From positions 1 to 46,721 of the forward strand of contig JAUSBJ010000051.1 in the NCBI GenBank assembly GCA_030652035.1: a stretch of 46,721 nucleotides of DNA, read 5' to 3'. This DNA comes from Sulfurimicrobium sp. Lineage in GTDB: Bacteria; Pseudomonadota; Gammaproteobacteria; Burkholderiales; Sulfuricellaceae. Positions 35,554 to 44,418 of this stretch are shown piece after piece. How positions within the stretch are numbered: the stretch's first letter is position 1; each line of letters begins with the position of its first letter. The position numbers and the translations under genes were made by a program. The notes beneath the pieces were generated by a model. That model saw only the letters and a program-made list of their open reading frames with translations, did no database searches and had not been told where the DNA came from.

Positions 35554-38118
35554 ATGGAAGTATCACGTATCCGGGCACTGCGTGGCCCCAATCTTTGGAG
35601 TAAACGGACTGCGATCGAAGCCATCGTCTCTTGCAATGAGTGTCTGATAGAGGATATGCCTGGCTTCGAGCTCCGTTTGCGCTCACGTTTTCCCGAAATC
35701 GGTTCATTGCAGCCTGCAGGCCACGATGAGGCCATTTCCATGGCACATGCACTGACACTCGCCACGCTTGGCCTGCAGGTACAGGCCGGATGCCCTGTTA
35801 CCTTCAGTCGAACAGCGATGACGACCGAGGAGGGCGTTTTCCAGGTCGTGGTCGAATACAGCGAGGAGAAAGTGGGGCGCCTCGCCTTCGAACTGGCACA
35901 GGAACTTTGCCGAGCGGCAGCAACCGATACGCAGTTTGATCTTGCCGATGCCTTGGCGCGCCTGCACGATTTGGATGAAAGTGAACGTCTTGGCCCCAGT
36001 ACTGGCTCCATTGTTCAGGCCGCGCATGTGCGCGGGATTCCCAGCCGGCGCCTGACTTCGGGAAGCATGGTGCAGTTTGGCTGGGGCAGCCGCCAGCGCC
36101 GCATCCAGGCAGCCGAAACGGACCGTACCAGCGCTATTTCGGAAGCCATCGCGCAGGACAAGGAACTGACCAAGATGCTACTCGATGCGGCCGGGGTGCC
36201 CGTGCCGCAGGGCCGCCCGGTGTCCGATGCCGAGGATGCCTGGGCCGCCGCCTGTGAAATCGGCGGGCCGGTGGTGGTCAAGCCGCGCGACGGTAACCAG
36301 GGGAAGGGGGTTGCAGTCAACGTCGAGACGCGCGAAAGGGTGTTGGCCGCCTATGCCGCCTCGTCAGAAATCAGCGACGATATCATGGTCGAACGTTACG
36401 TGCCGGGTTACGATTTCCGGCTCTTGGTGGTGGGGAACCAGCTCGTCGCCGCTGCGCGCCGCGACCCGCCCCATGTCATCGGAGATGCTATTCACACTGT
36501 TCGCGAATTGGTGGAACAGGTCAACAGCGACCCGCAACGTGGCGAGGGGCATGCAACTTCGCTTACCAAGATACGCTTTGACGATATCGCCCTGGCCACG
36601 CTGGCCACGCAGGGTTACGACGCGGATGCGGTGCCGCCCAAGGGCGCGCGCGTGCTGCTGCGCAACAATGCAAACCTGAGCACGGGCGGTTCGGCCACCG
36701 ATGTAACGGATGATGTCCACCCCGATCTGGCTGCGCGTGCCGTGGCTGCGGCACAGATGATCGGCCTCGATATCGGTGGCATCGACATGGTGTGCGATGG
36801 TGTGCACCGTGCGCTCGAGGAGCAGGGCGGTGCCGTGATCGAGGTCAACGCGGCGCCCGGCCTGCGCATGCATATTGCGCCTTCGTTCGGCAAGGGCCGA
36901 GCTGTAGGGGAAGCGATCATTTCGAACATGTTCGGCGAGGGCGAAGACGGGCGCATCCCGGTGATCGCTGTTTCCGGCACCAATGGAAAAACCACCACCG
37001 TGCGCCTGATTTCGCATCTGTTGACCCAAAACGGACTGCGCGTCGGCATGACCAATTCCGACGGGGTCTACATCGAGGGGAAACGCATCGATACCGGCGA
37101 TTGCAGCGGTCCCAAAAGCGCTCGCACCGTGCTGCTTCACCCCGATGTCGACGCCGCAGTGCTCGAAACCGCGCGCGGCGGCGTGCTGCGCGAGGGATTG
37201 GCCTTCGACCGCTGCAATGTGGCAGTGGTCACCAACATCGGCATGGGGGACCACCTCGGTCTGAGCTATATCAGCACGGTCGAGGATCTTGCCGTAGTCA
37301 AGCGGGTCATCGTCGAAAACGTGGCGCCCGGTGGTGTGGCGGTTCTTAATGCGTCTGATCCGGTGGTGGCCAAAATGGCCGATACCTGCCAAGGTTCGGT
37401 GACTTTCTTTACCAGCGACCCGCACTATCCGGTCATGGCCACGCATCGTGCGCGCGGCCTGCGCGTGGTGTTCGTGGAAGCCGGCGACATTGTGGCCGCC
37501 GAAGGCAGCTTCGAGCATCGCATTCCACTGGCACGGATTCCGCTTACCCGCAATGGTAGCATCGGCTTCCAGGTCGAAAACGCAATGGCCGCCACCGCTG
37601 CCGGCTGGGCGTTGGGACTGGACTGGGAAATTATCCGTGCCGGTTTGTTCAGCTTCGTCAGCGATGCGGCGACCGCGCCGGGGCGTTTCAATCTCTTCGA
37701 CTATCGTGGCGCGACTCTGATTGCCGACTACGGGCACAACCCCGATGCGATTCAGGCGCTGGTCAAGGCGATCGATCATATGCCGTCCAAGCGTCGACTG
37801 GTCGTGATCAGCGGCGCGGGCGACCGGCGCGATGAAGATATCCGCGATCAGACCCGGATTCTGGGAGAGGCCTTCGACGATGTGATTCTCTATCAGGACC
37901 AGTGCCAGCGCGGCCGTGCCGACGGCGAAGTGCTGGCGCTCCTGCGCCAGGGCCTGGAAAAAGCCAGCCGAACCAAGGCGACCGAGGAGATCCGGGGCGA
38001 GTTTCTGGCTATCGATACCGCCTTGGCGCGTCTGAACGCCGGGGATCTGTGCCTGATCCTGATCGACGATGTGGATGCCGCGCTGGAGCACATAGCAAAG
38101 CGGGTTTCCGAAGCCTGA
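35554..38118 (+). CDS. cphA: Cyanophycin synthetase CphA
   Basis: An 854-residue CphA, which builds multi-L-arginyl-poly-L-aspartate by alternating addition of Asp and Arg with ATP. The N domain (MEVSRIRALRGPNLWS), the ATP-grasp domain (GGPVVVKPRDGNQGKGVAV, VIEVNAAPGLRMHIAPSFG) and the complete Mur-ligase part are present: P-loop GTNGKTTT (475-482), ETARGGVLREGLAF, the nucleotide site with NDSD-like residues, and the C domain with DYGHNPDA. This is a full-length enzyme. The ATG at 35554 follows AGGAAA. The product needs arginine and aspartate; an acidic amino-acid symporter is convergent. No cyanophycinase (cphB) is in the window. Confidence 0.95.
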   Translation: MEVSRIRALRGPNLWSKRTAIEAIVSCNECLIEDMPGFELRLRSRFPEIGSLQPAGHDEAISMAHALTLATLGLQVQAGCPVTFSRTAMTTEEGVFQVVVEYSEEKVGRLAFELAQELCRAAATDTQFDLADALARLHDLDESERLGPSTGSIVQAAHVRGIPSRRLTSGSMVQFGWGSRQRRIQAAETDRTSAISEAIAQDKELTKMLLDAAGVPVPQGRPVSDAEDAWAAACEIGGPVVVKPRDGNQGKGVAVNVETRERVLAAYAASSEISDDIMVERYVPGYDFRLLVVGNQLVAAARRDPPHVIGDAIHTVRELVEQVNSDPQRGEGHATSLTKIRFDDIALATLATQGYDADAVPPKGARVLLRNNANLSTGGSATDVTDDVHPDLAARAVAAAQMIGLDIGGIDMVCDGVHRALEEQGGAVIEVNAAPGLRMHIAPSFGKGRAVGEAIISNMFGEGEDGRIPVIAVSGTNGKTTTVRLISHLLTQNGLRVGMTNSDGVYIEGKRIDTGDCSGPKSARTVLLHPDVDAAVLETARGGVLREGLAFDRCNVAVVTNIGMGDHLGLSYISTVEDLAVVKRVIVENVAPGGVAVLNASDPVVAKMADTCQGSVTFFTSDPHYPVMATHRARGLRVVFVEAGDIVAAEGSFEHRIPLARIPLTRNGSIGFQVENAMAATAAGWALGLDWEIIRAGLFSFVSDAATAPGRFNLFDYRGATLIADYGHNPDAIQALVKAIDHMPSKRRLVVISGAGDRRDEDIRDQTRILGEAFDDVILYQDQCQRGRADGEVLALLRQGLEKASRTKATEEIRGEFLAIDTALARLNAGDLCLILIDDVDAALEHIAKRVSEA

Positions 38119-38120
38119 AA

Positions 38121-38156
38121 AGCCGGATTTACGCTAGACGCGCTGTAAAGGCGGCT
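38121..38156. terminator. Candidate bidirectional terminator hairpin between cphA and the symporter
   Basis: Stem AGCCG/CGGCT and TTTAC/GTAAA, separated by a 2-by-2 internal loop, with a 12-nt apical loop. It sits between the convergent stops of cphA and the symporter, partly overlapping the symporter's last codons. There is no T-run, so if it terminates it does so inefficiently or with Rho. Confidence 0.4.
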
Positions 38157-39420
38157 CGGCTAGCACGCCTTTTTCCCCGCTCAGGCGGGCAATGATCACG
38201 GCACCGCAGGAATCGCTGAATACATTGACCGATGTGCGGCACATGTCCAGTACGCGGTCGACTGCCAGGATCAGGCCGATGGCCTCCACCGGCAGGCCGA
38301 TGGCTGCCAGGATAATGGCGATGGCGACCAGACTGGCCGAGGGAATGGCGGCCACGCCGATGGAAGTCACCAGGGCCATCAGTACGATGGTGAATTGCTG
38401 CACAAAACCCAGCTCGATGCCGTAAGCCTGGGCAATGAACATCGCCGCCACGCATTCATACAGGGCCGTTCCATCCATGTTGACCGTGGCTCCGAGCGGC
38501 AACACAAAGCTGCTGGTGCGGTTGGAAACGCCGGCATTCTTCTCCACGCATTCCATGGTGAGCGGCAGCGTGGCTGCCGATGAACTGGTGGAAAAGGCCG
38601 TCAGCAGGGCCGGCGCCATGGCGCGGTAGTGGCGCAGCGGATTGACCCGTCCCACAAAAGCGAGCAGCAATGGCAGCACCACTAGAAAGTGCACCGCCAG
38701 CCCCCCTACCACGCTGAGGAAGAACCACGCCAGCGGGATAAAGGCGCCATAGCCGGTGCTGGCGATCACCTTGGCGACTAGCCCGAATACGCCAATGGGC
38801 GCGAATTTCATCACCCAGTCGGTGATTTTCATCATCACCTGGAACAGCCCCTGCCAGAAGTTGTACATGCTTTCCGCGTAGGCTTCCTCGATCTTGGTCA
38901 TGAAGAAGCCAAACAGCAGGCTGAAGAAAATCAGCCCGAGCATCTGTCCATCCGCAGCCGCCGCAACCACGTTGGTGGGCACCATGCGCAGGAATATCTC
39001 GACCAGATCCCCAGTGCCTTTGCCTTCCACCTTGGCGACCACGTCGCCAGCGTTCTCGGATAAGCCGATCAGGTGTTTTGCGGGTTCGCCATTCACCATA
39101 CCCGGCGCCACCAGATTGACGATGACCAAGCCCACCAGGATGGCAAGCAGGCTGGTGGTGATGTAATACAGCAGGGTCTTCAGGCCCAGCCTGCCGAATG
39201 CGCCGCCAGAACCGATGCCGGCGATGCCGACAATGATGGACGATACCACCAGCGGTACGATCAGCATTTTCAGGGCATTCAGGAATAAAGTGCCGATAAA
39301 ATCGAACACGTCATAAAATTTCACGCCCAGCAGCGCGCCATCGGTTCCCGCCAGCGAACCGGCAATGGCCGCCAGCACAAGCGCAATGAGGATTTGCCAG
39401 TGCAGTTTCAGTTTGATCAT
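38134..39420 (-). CDS. Dicarboxylate/amino acid:cation symporter (DAACS family)
   Basis: A 428-residue transporter with eight helices and the two re-entrant hairpins of the Glt/EAAT family. The first hairpin has STSSSAATLPL, the helix TM7 has NMDGTALYE. In TM8 the sequence DRVLDMCRTSVN keeps the Asp, Arg and Asn that, in GltPh, bind aspartate; the Arg is the residue that selects acidic substrates. Import of aspartate or glutamate is therefore likely, which would feed CphA. It is translationally coupled to the GFA gene by ATGA and is convergent with cphA. Confidence 0.9.
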   Translation of the reverse strand: MIKLKLHWQILIALVLAAIAGSLAGTDGALLGVKFYDVFDFIGTLFLNALKMLIVPLVVSSIIVGIAGIGSGGAFGRLGLKTLLYYITTSLLAILVGLVIVNLVAPGMVNGEPAKHLIGLSENAGDVVAKVEGKGTGDLVEIFLRMVPTNVVAAAADGQMLGLIFFSLLFGFFMTKIEEAYAESMYNFWQGLFQVMMKITDWVMKFAPIGVFGLVAKVIASTGYGAFIPLAWFFLSVVGGLAVHFLVVLPLLLAFVGRVNPLRHYRAMAPALLTAFSTSSSAATLPLTMECVEKNAGVSNRTSSFVLPLGATVNMDGTALYECVAAMFIAQAYGIELGFVQQFTIVLMALVTSIGVAAIPSASLVAIAIILAAIGLPVEAIGLILAVDRVLDMCRTSVNVFSDSCGAVIIARLSGEKGVLAEPPLQRV

Positions 39421-39842
39421 GCCTGGTCGCCGCCTATGTTTCTACCCGGTTCGTACGATTCGTATTGGGGCAGATCTCCGCTTATCTCTTCCCATTCGGC
39501 CTTGGATGTGACGAATATGTGCGCCATGGGCCGCTCTTCGATATCCGATTCGATTGTCCCCAGCCGCACGCGCACTTCATCCGGTCGGGATGCCAATTTG
39601 CTCATGATCGGCGAGCCGCAGGTTTTGCAGAAATATTTTGTTTGTCCCGGCGTGGATTCATAAGCGGTGAGCTCATCTTGCCCGTGAAGGACAGTGAAAT
39701 CGGAGTATTTGACGATGCCGTTGGTGGCAAAAGCGCTACCCTGGGCCTTGCGGCATTGGGAGCAGTGACAGCAGACAATGTTGCGAATCGCGCCCTCGAT
39801 TTCGAAACGGACTGAACCGCAAAGACAACTCCCTGTGTACAT
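39417..39842 (-). CDS. GFA family protein (glutathione-dependent formaldehyde-activating type)
   Basis: A 141-residue zinc protein. Cysteines sit in GSCLCGSVRF, CCHCSQCRK and FCKTCGSP, the classical GFA zinc-site pattern. The family includes glutathione-dependent formaldehyde-activating enzymes, but many members have no known activity. The start at 39842 has AGGGG about 10 nt upstream; a TTG at 39860 is an alternative. It overlaps the symporter start by ATGA. Why a GFA protein would be coupled to a symporter is unclear. Confidence 0.85.
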   Translation of the reverse strand: MYTGSCLCGSVRFEIEGAIRNIVCCHCSQCRKAQGSAFATNGIVKYSDFTVLHGQDELTAYESTPGQTKYFCKTCGSPIMSKLASRPDEVRVRLGTIESDIEERPMAHIFVTSKAEWEEISGDLPQYESYEPGRNIGGDQA

Positions 39843-39935
39843 GTCGATACATCCCCTCAAGTTATTGGCTGACTTGGTCTTGTTGCATCTGCCAAGGTCG
39901 AGGTTAGTATAGAAAACCGAGGTCTGTCACTGTTT

Positions 39936-40436
39936 TTATATTGTTGCAGTGCCAGATTCTGGTCGTGGCAATCGCATGTGAATAAGTGCGACCCGGTTTC
40001 CTTTCTTGTCTTGCCGTTCCTCGACGGCATAAGGCTGAAATCCCAGTTTGGGATAAAATAGCAGGCCTGCCAGGTTTTGATTGAAACACGACACTGTCAC
40101 CTCAGCGGCCAAGTGCTTTGTGAAGGCAAGATCTGTCATGTATTCGATAAGATGACGCCCCACGCCACGACCACGGGCTGCCGGGGAAACAATCACATTG
40201 CCAATGGCGCATCGGCCACCCGTTTCCCAACGGTAGAAGTTGGCGAACCCGACCACCGTTCCATCAAGCTCCAGCACGGTTGAGTCTGATCTGGAATTAA
40301 TTGTGCCTTGCAATTGATCTGGAGCCAGCGGGTAAGACGCTTCCGGAAACAGGAAAAACAACTCGTCTTCACTCTGTGGAAAGCCGCAGATCATCGGGAT
40401 GTCCTGTTTTTCAACGGGGCGATGTGTCAATTGCAT
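39936..40436 (-). CDS. GNAT family N-acetyltransferase
   Basis: A 166-residue acetyltransferase. The acetyl-CoA site is in VIVSPAARGRGVGRHLIEYM (RGRGVG is the Q/RxxGxG/A motif), followed by the GNAT strand and LLFYPKLGFQPYAVEERQD, the usual motif B. Substrate unknown. The ATG at 40436 is favoured over an upstream TTG at 40448. It begins a run of small accessory genes on this strand. Confidence 0.87.
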   Translation of the reverse strand: MQLTHRPVEKQDIPMICGFPQSEDELFFLFPEASYPLAPDQLQGTINSRSDSTVLELDGTVVGFANFYRWETGGRCAIGNVIVSPAARGRGVGRHLIEYMTDLAFTKHLAAEVTVSCFNQNLAGLLFYPKLGFQPYAVEERQDKKGNRVALIHMRLPRPESGTATI

Positions 40437-40502
40437 GTTCTGGATCAATCTTGACTGGCCGCCGGAGCCTGCGGCTTTTGGGCGGTTCGGGTGGATGCCG
40501 GA

Positions 40503-40898
40503 TCAGGCCTTGCAGTACTGCTTGAACTCTGCATTGGGTTCACGATCGGAATAGATGTAAAGCATGATGCCGTTGGGGTCTTGCACTGCAAAGCCACGGT
40601 CACCCCAGGGATGGTCTTCAAGGGGCATGATGGCCTTGAGTCCCAACGAGATCAGCGAGTTGTATTCGGCATCAACGTCGGAAACACAAAAGTTGTAGGT
40701 CAGCCCCGCCGGGTTACATAAGGGCTGCCCAGCTTGCGGGGCCATGAATTGCAGGGTGGAGGACGCACTCCCAAGCTGGAGATTGACGTACCAGCCACAA
40801 TCAAATGTGACCTTTGCGCCGAAATATTGGATATAAAAATCACGTGATTCCTCGATTTTGGCCGTTGTGATGCAGGGAGACAGTGCGGTTGCGAGCAT
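40503..40898 (-). CDS. VOC (glyoxalase/bleomycin resistance) family protein
   Basis: A 131-residue single VOC unit with two beta-alpha-beta-beta-beta modules: CITTAKIEESRDFYIQYFGAK and LTYNFCVSDVDAEYNSLISLGLK, ending DPNGIMLYIYSDREP. Metal ligands are not certain, so it may be an enzyme or a binding protein for a drug or other ligand. The start at 40898 is chosen because AAGGA lies 11 nt upstream. Short relative: a VOC fragment is found separately at 45501-45611. Confidence 0.85.
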   Translation of the reverse strand: MLATALSPCITTAKIEESRDFYIQYFGAKVTFDCGWYVNLQLGSASSTLQFMAPQAGQPLCNPAGLTYNFCVSDVDAEYNSLISLGLKAIMPLEDHPWGDRGFAVQDPNGIMLYIYSDREPNAEFKQYCKA

Positions 40899-41078
40899 GA
40901 TTTGAAAATTCCTTCGGAAATTGTTTCTTCTCTCCATGATCCGTGCCACGCAAAGGGGCAAGGATCTGATCTATTGGATATCGTCGAAAGCCCAGCACTA
41001 TTTTTTGATGTGTCCGGCGCCTCCCGGGTAAAAGTAAAGCCAACTCTCTGCAACTGATCCGTTGAAGGATTGGAACTG

Positions 41079-41663
41079 TCAAAGATCTTGTGGCAGGTAA
41101 AATTGGGTGTTTCGTATGGAGCCTTCAAGGAACTGGAGTTCAGCGACTGTCTTGGGCGACTCTTCCAGCGATGAGGGAAAGGTGAAGGAGAATGTCGCCA
41201 TTCGTACGTGTTGCGGCGGAATCGGATGCGCAACGTACCACCTGTAATTCGTTGTAGGCAGGCCCTCCTCGGTCGTGCGCTCGATCAATCTTGCTAGAGC
41301 ATTCCCATTGGGCAGGTTCTCGATTTCGGTGGGCTTCATGTCTTTCAAAATACACAGCGCCTTGGCTCCCGAATTTGCCGTAACCGGGATCGGTAAATTT
41401 ACGGTGATGACATTGACACGCAGTTTCGTGGTGTTTTTGCCATTCTCGTAGTAAATCCCGTTGCCTTCGAGATCGTATTCCTCGCTCCAATGTTTAGGTA
41501 TGGAGAAAATAACGGCGCCTTCTGGATGCTTGATTTCCTTTGCTTTCACAGTTTCAGCGCCCGCATTGGCGGCGAACGCATGTGACATGGAAAAAAATGC
41601 CACAACGATGAAAATGGAAAACCGTAACTGTCGAGCGGCAAATCTAATGATTGAATTAGGCAT
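41079..41663 (-). CDS. Exported protein of unknown function
   Basis: A 194-residue protein with a signal peptide (about residues 1-31, FSIFIVVAFFSMSHAFAA). The mature part, with EGAVIFSIPKHWSEEYDLEGNGIYYENG and later TFSFTFPSSLEESPKTVAELQFLEGSI, looks like a lipocalin-type or DcrB-like small beta domain, but no family was recognised with confidence. The start at 41663 is chosen because it precedes the signal peptide directly. It overlaps the pentapeptide gene stop by 8 nt, so both are probably expressed together. The gene is more AT-rich than its neighbours. Confidence 0.72.
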   Translation of the reverse strand: MPNSIIRFAARQLRFSIFIVVAFFSMSHAFAANAGAETVKAKEIKHPEGAVIFSIPKHWSEEYDLEGNGIYYENGKNTTKLRVNVITVNLPIPVTANSGAKALCILKDMKPTEIENLPNGNALARLIERTTEEGLPTTNYRWYVAHPIPPQHVRMATFSFTFPSSLEESPKTVAELQFLEGSIRNTQFYLPQDL

Positions 41664-42684
41664 CACCGGCTTTTTTCTGGGAATTGTCTTCATCATCGCT
41701 AACGTCCCTATTGAGTTTAAGTTCATTCAAAAAATCCTCAACTGATCTTGTTTTCAATTCTTCGGCTTTCCTGTTCGTCAATTCAGCATGCTTTCTCAAG
41801 GCCGGCTTAATCACAACCTGTTCAAGTCCTTCAATGAGCATCTGCCTGGTCGCGTAAGTAATCACCGGTGTTAAAACCCAATCATACATAGTTAAATCTT
41901 TAAACATCGAGAACGGCTCTTCGCCGCTTTCAAGAATCGTGACGAAGGGGATTTTGTAATCGGGAACGCTAGCCTGAAGTTCTAAAGGTGCCGATTTCGG
42001 GTTGGTGATATCAGCGATTATGAATAAGGAAAGCCCCGCAAGAATTTGAATGGTTTCCGTAAAATCCCGGTTTTTTGACCCCTCGAAATCAAAAACAATG
42101 GGCAGGAACCCTAATTCCCGGAGTTTATCAGCAATCGAATCCAACACCTCTTTTCTCTGCGGGGGGGAGAATCTACCCAGAATGAGAACGGCCTTGTGTC
42201 CAATTGTGTTGATGACATCGCGTATTTTCTTGTTATCGATTAGGAGATAAATGAACTGTGCAACTTCGAGATTATCCACGGCAAGCGTGGGCGCGTTTTT
42301 CTTGCTGATGATAAGGTCTTTTTGTCGGGCACCCTTCAATCGCGTATTCCATGCGGAAATGCCATAGACCAAACAATTATCTAATACCGCCTTTTCCAGG
42401 TTGGTTTCGATCAGAATGGCCGAGGTTAAATCCGCCTTGCGAAGGACCGATCCGGAAAGATTTGCCCTGCGAAGATCTGCCCTGCGGAAACTGGCTTGAC
42501 TTAAATCGGCCTGGCTTAAGTCAGCCCTGCGCAAGGTCGAGTCATTAAAGTTCGCATCCTGGAGCGCCATTCCATGAAGCTTTGCTTTGCGCAGGTTTGG
42601 ACGAATATGAGGGTTTTTTTGCCGCCACTGATTCCACACGGCCACCCCTTCCTTGAGAATTTGCAGGTGCTCAGGATTGGCCAT
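41656..42684 (-). CDS. Pentapeptide-repeat protein with C-terminal TIR-like domain
   Basis: A 342-residue protein. Residues about 30-110 hold tandem pentapeptide repeats (ANF, ADL, ASF, ANL and similar every five residues), giving a right-handed beta helix. Residues about 161-310 form an alpha/beta domain starting HKAVLILGRFSPPQRKEVLDS, with LGFLPIVFDF, an ADITNP loop and E235 in SAPLELQ. The pattern resembles TIR-like nucleotide-hydrolase domains found with repeat domains in defence-type proteins. The tail is acidic and Lys-rich. The start at 42684 has AGGAG 8 nt upstream. Base composition is AT-rich compared with the window, suggesting transfer. Function is not known. Confidence 0.78.
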   Translation of the reverse strand: MANPEHLQILKEGVAVWNQWRQKNPHIRPNLRKAKLHGMALQDANFNDSTLRRADLSQADLSQASFRRADLRRANLSGSVLRKADLTSAILIETNLEKAVLDNCLVYGISAWNTRLKGARQKDLIISKKNAPTLAVDNLEVAQFIYLLIDNKKIRDVINTIGHKAVLILGRFSPPQRKEVLDSIADKLRELGFLPIVFDFEGSKNRDFTETIQILAGLSLFIIADITNPKSAPLELQASVPDYKIPFVTILESGEEPFSMFKDLTMYDWVLTPVITYATRQMLIEGLEQVVIKPALRKHAELTNRKAEELKTRSVEDFLNELKLNRDVSDDEDNSQKKAGDA

Positions 42685-42984
42685 GCATAGGGCTCCTGGA
42701 GAGCGCCGGCACAGCCGCGCTGAGCGGCTTGGAGCGAGGCGCGCGCCCATCGAACATGCCGTGCCCTGAATAGGGCCACTTGACCGGCGCGATGTCGAAA
42801 GCGTCACTGAAAAGGGGGCGAGCCATGAACAAGTCCAGTACTTTGTGTGTCAAGCGACTTTCACAAGGATACCATTGACATAGTGGAGGCGAAAGGACGG
42901 CGTGATCACCCCACGCAGTTCAACTTTGACAGTGATTGTTATTCACATTCCCAGCCGCAAAAGTCAAATTGCCAGAGGGAATGC
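42685..42984. other. 300-nt gap without a recognisable gene
   Basis: This stretch precedes the pentapeptide gene. A short minus frame (42671-42853) gives no recognisable protein. A perfect hairpin GCCCT-GAAT-AGGGC (42763-42776) and TTGACA at 42875-42880 are present, but no convincing promoter pair was found. Confidence 0.5.
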
Positions 42985-43464
42985 TCACAGCACCACCTTC
43001 AGCTTTCGCCCGCCCGTGATGGCGAATCCCTCGCGTTCGTAAAATGCCAATGTTTTGTCGAACGCCGGGAGCGGAGGGGTGGTCACTTCCAGGCGCTTCC
43101 AGCCACGAGCAAGGCCGAAAGTCTTTGCCTCTTCCACAAGACGCAGACCCACGCTTTGTGAACGAAAACCCGGCCGGACAAAAAACTCAGGGATCGTGCC
43201 AAAAGCCCCTTCGGCATATAGGGCATGGCTTTCAGTCAGGGCAATGAAGCCGATCGGCCCTGCAGTTCCGCTTTGGGCAACAAACACGAAATACTTCTCC
43301 CGCTTGATGAAATCCTTGAGCCTGGAAGTCGTTTCATCAAGGCTGAAGTTGAAAGCCTGCAAGCCAATCGTGCTCATGATTTCACTCAGCAACTCGCCGA
43401 CCATGAGGGCGATTTCATGCGCGTCGTATGTGGCTGCTTTCTTTATGGTCAGGTTCATGTTCAT
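42985..43464 (-). CDS. GNAT family N-acetyltransferase
   Basis: A 159-residue acetyltransferase. The motif A region is FFVRPGFRSQSVGLRLVEEAK and motif B is AFDKTLAFYEREGFAITGGRKLK. N-terminal ESTA-type helices and a mid-strand (YFVFVAQ) fit the fold. Substrate unknown. Two ATGs, at 43464 and 43458, are possible. It is one of three GNAT-type genes in this strip, distinct in sequence from those at 39936 and 43596. Confidence 0.85.
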   Translation of the reverse strand: MNMNLTIKKAATYDAHEIALMVGELLSEIMSTIGLQAFNFSLDETTSRLKDFIKREKYFVFVAQSGTAGPIGFIALTESHALYAEGAFGTIPEFFVRPGFRSQSVGLRLVEEAKTFGLARGWKRLEVTTPPLPAFDKTLAFYEREGFAITGGRKLKVVL

Positions 43465-43595
43465 ATCTTAAAGCAACGAATATGCACATCCTACACGGGC
43501 TGATGAAATGTCCGTCAACCCGAAGCGGCATATGAAGAGAAGTGCGTGATTTCTCTTCGGCCTTTGATGAAGGCTACGGGCGGGTATTTCGAAGA

Positions 43596-44387
43596 TCATG
43601 AAGGCAGTTTTTTAACTTTCCTGGATATTATCTGGATGATTTTTTCATAGGGTAACGGTGGGCCATGGGAAATCTCCTTTCCATCCACAAATAGTCCATC
43701 CGATATCCCCCATTGCAGGAAAGTCTCTCGATCGGACGTGTCTATGCTTTCAAAAATCACCTTGTCATCAAACGCCATGCACGCCCTTTTTGCCCTTTCA
43801 TACACAATATTCTGAGCGGGGCACCAACCATTAATGAATGCAGTTACCGTAACTTTGCCCGGATATTTTGTAACCACCTTCTTTTGATGAATCCAGCGAG
43901 GTGGGCTTGCGTCACTTGAAAAGGGCTTCCAGACCAAAAGTTTTATGAAATCGCTGTCAGCCTTCAGGTATCCATGTTTCTTGAACCAGGATGCCTTCAT
44001 CCAGATAGGCAGCCTTAATCCCCAGGCGGCCATGCCTTTCGCGCCTGAATCTTTCGCATCACTTTCAGCGGCAGCAAGCAATTCGGTTCCGATGCCCATA
44101 TGCTGAAAATCGCCTATCCCTTTTTTGTATCCGTGCACCCAAATGCACAGAATGAAATAAAGGCCATTTCCTTCTACAGGGGATTCTTCGATAGGCAGGT
44201 ATTGGATCATCCCTGCCACAACGCCTTCTTCATTAAGCGCCAGTTTGACTCTCAGGCCTTTTTCCTTGTATTTATGGTACCAGCATGCCTTGTGGTTTCC
44301 CGCCTCCTGCATTTCATCTGACCAGTCTTCAAGACAGTTGAAGTAGGTGTCGTAATACTCTGGCGCCAGATCGATCACTTTTATCAT
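43596..44387 (-). CDS. GNAT acetyltransferase fused to a thioredoxin-like domain (YoaP-like)
   Basis: A 263-residue fusion. The N-terminal GNAT (about 1-150) has IGDFQHMGIGTELLAAAESDAKDSG in motif A. After KKVVTKYPGKVTVTAFINGWCPAQN the C-terminal half (about 165-263) resembles a thioredoxin-like fold, with a lone cysteine in place of a CXXC pair (GWCPAQN) and the second-half strand DKVIFESIDTSDRETF. The arrangement is like Bacillus YoaP. No activity is established. The coding region is AT-richer than flanking genes. Confidence 0.8.
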   Translation of the reverse strand: MIKVIDLAPEYYDTYFNCLEDWSDEMQEAGNHKACWYHKYKEKGLRVKLALNEEGVVAGMIQYLPIEESPVEGNGLYFILCIWVHGYKKGIGDFQHMGIGTELLAAAESDAKDSGAKGMAAWGLRLPIWMKASWFKKHGYLKADSDFIKLLVWKPFSSDASPPRWIHQKKVVTKYPGKVTVTAFINGWCPAQNIVYERAKRACMAFDDKVIFESIDTSDRETFLQWGISDGLFVDGKEISHGPPLPYEKIIQIISRKVKKLPS

Positions 44388-44418
44388 TTTGCTTCTTCTG
44401 CCAAATCACAACCCGCCA

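Noticed and set aside
36364..38091. Long open frame antisense to cphA (575 codons)
   Set aside because: Entirely opposite to a conserved enzyme; His/Gln-rich composition is that of antisense noise.
39811..39830. Second copy of the AACCGCAAAG repeat inside the GFA gene
   Set aside because: The match is only about 12 nt and encodes the conserved LCGSVRF of the GFA protein, so it is coincidental.
42671..42853. Possible small gene upstream of the pentapeptide gene
   Set aside because: Sixty codons without a ribosome-binding site or any recognisable similarity, overlapping the start region of the pentapeptide gene.
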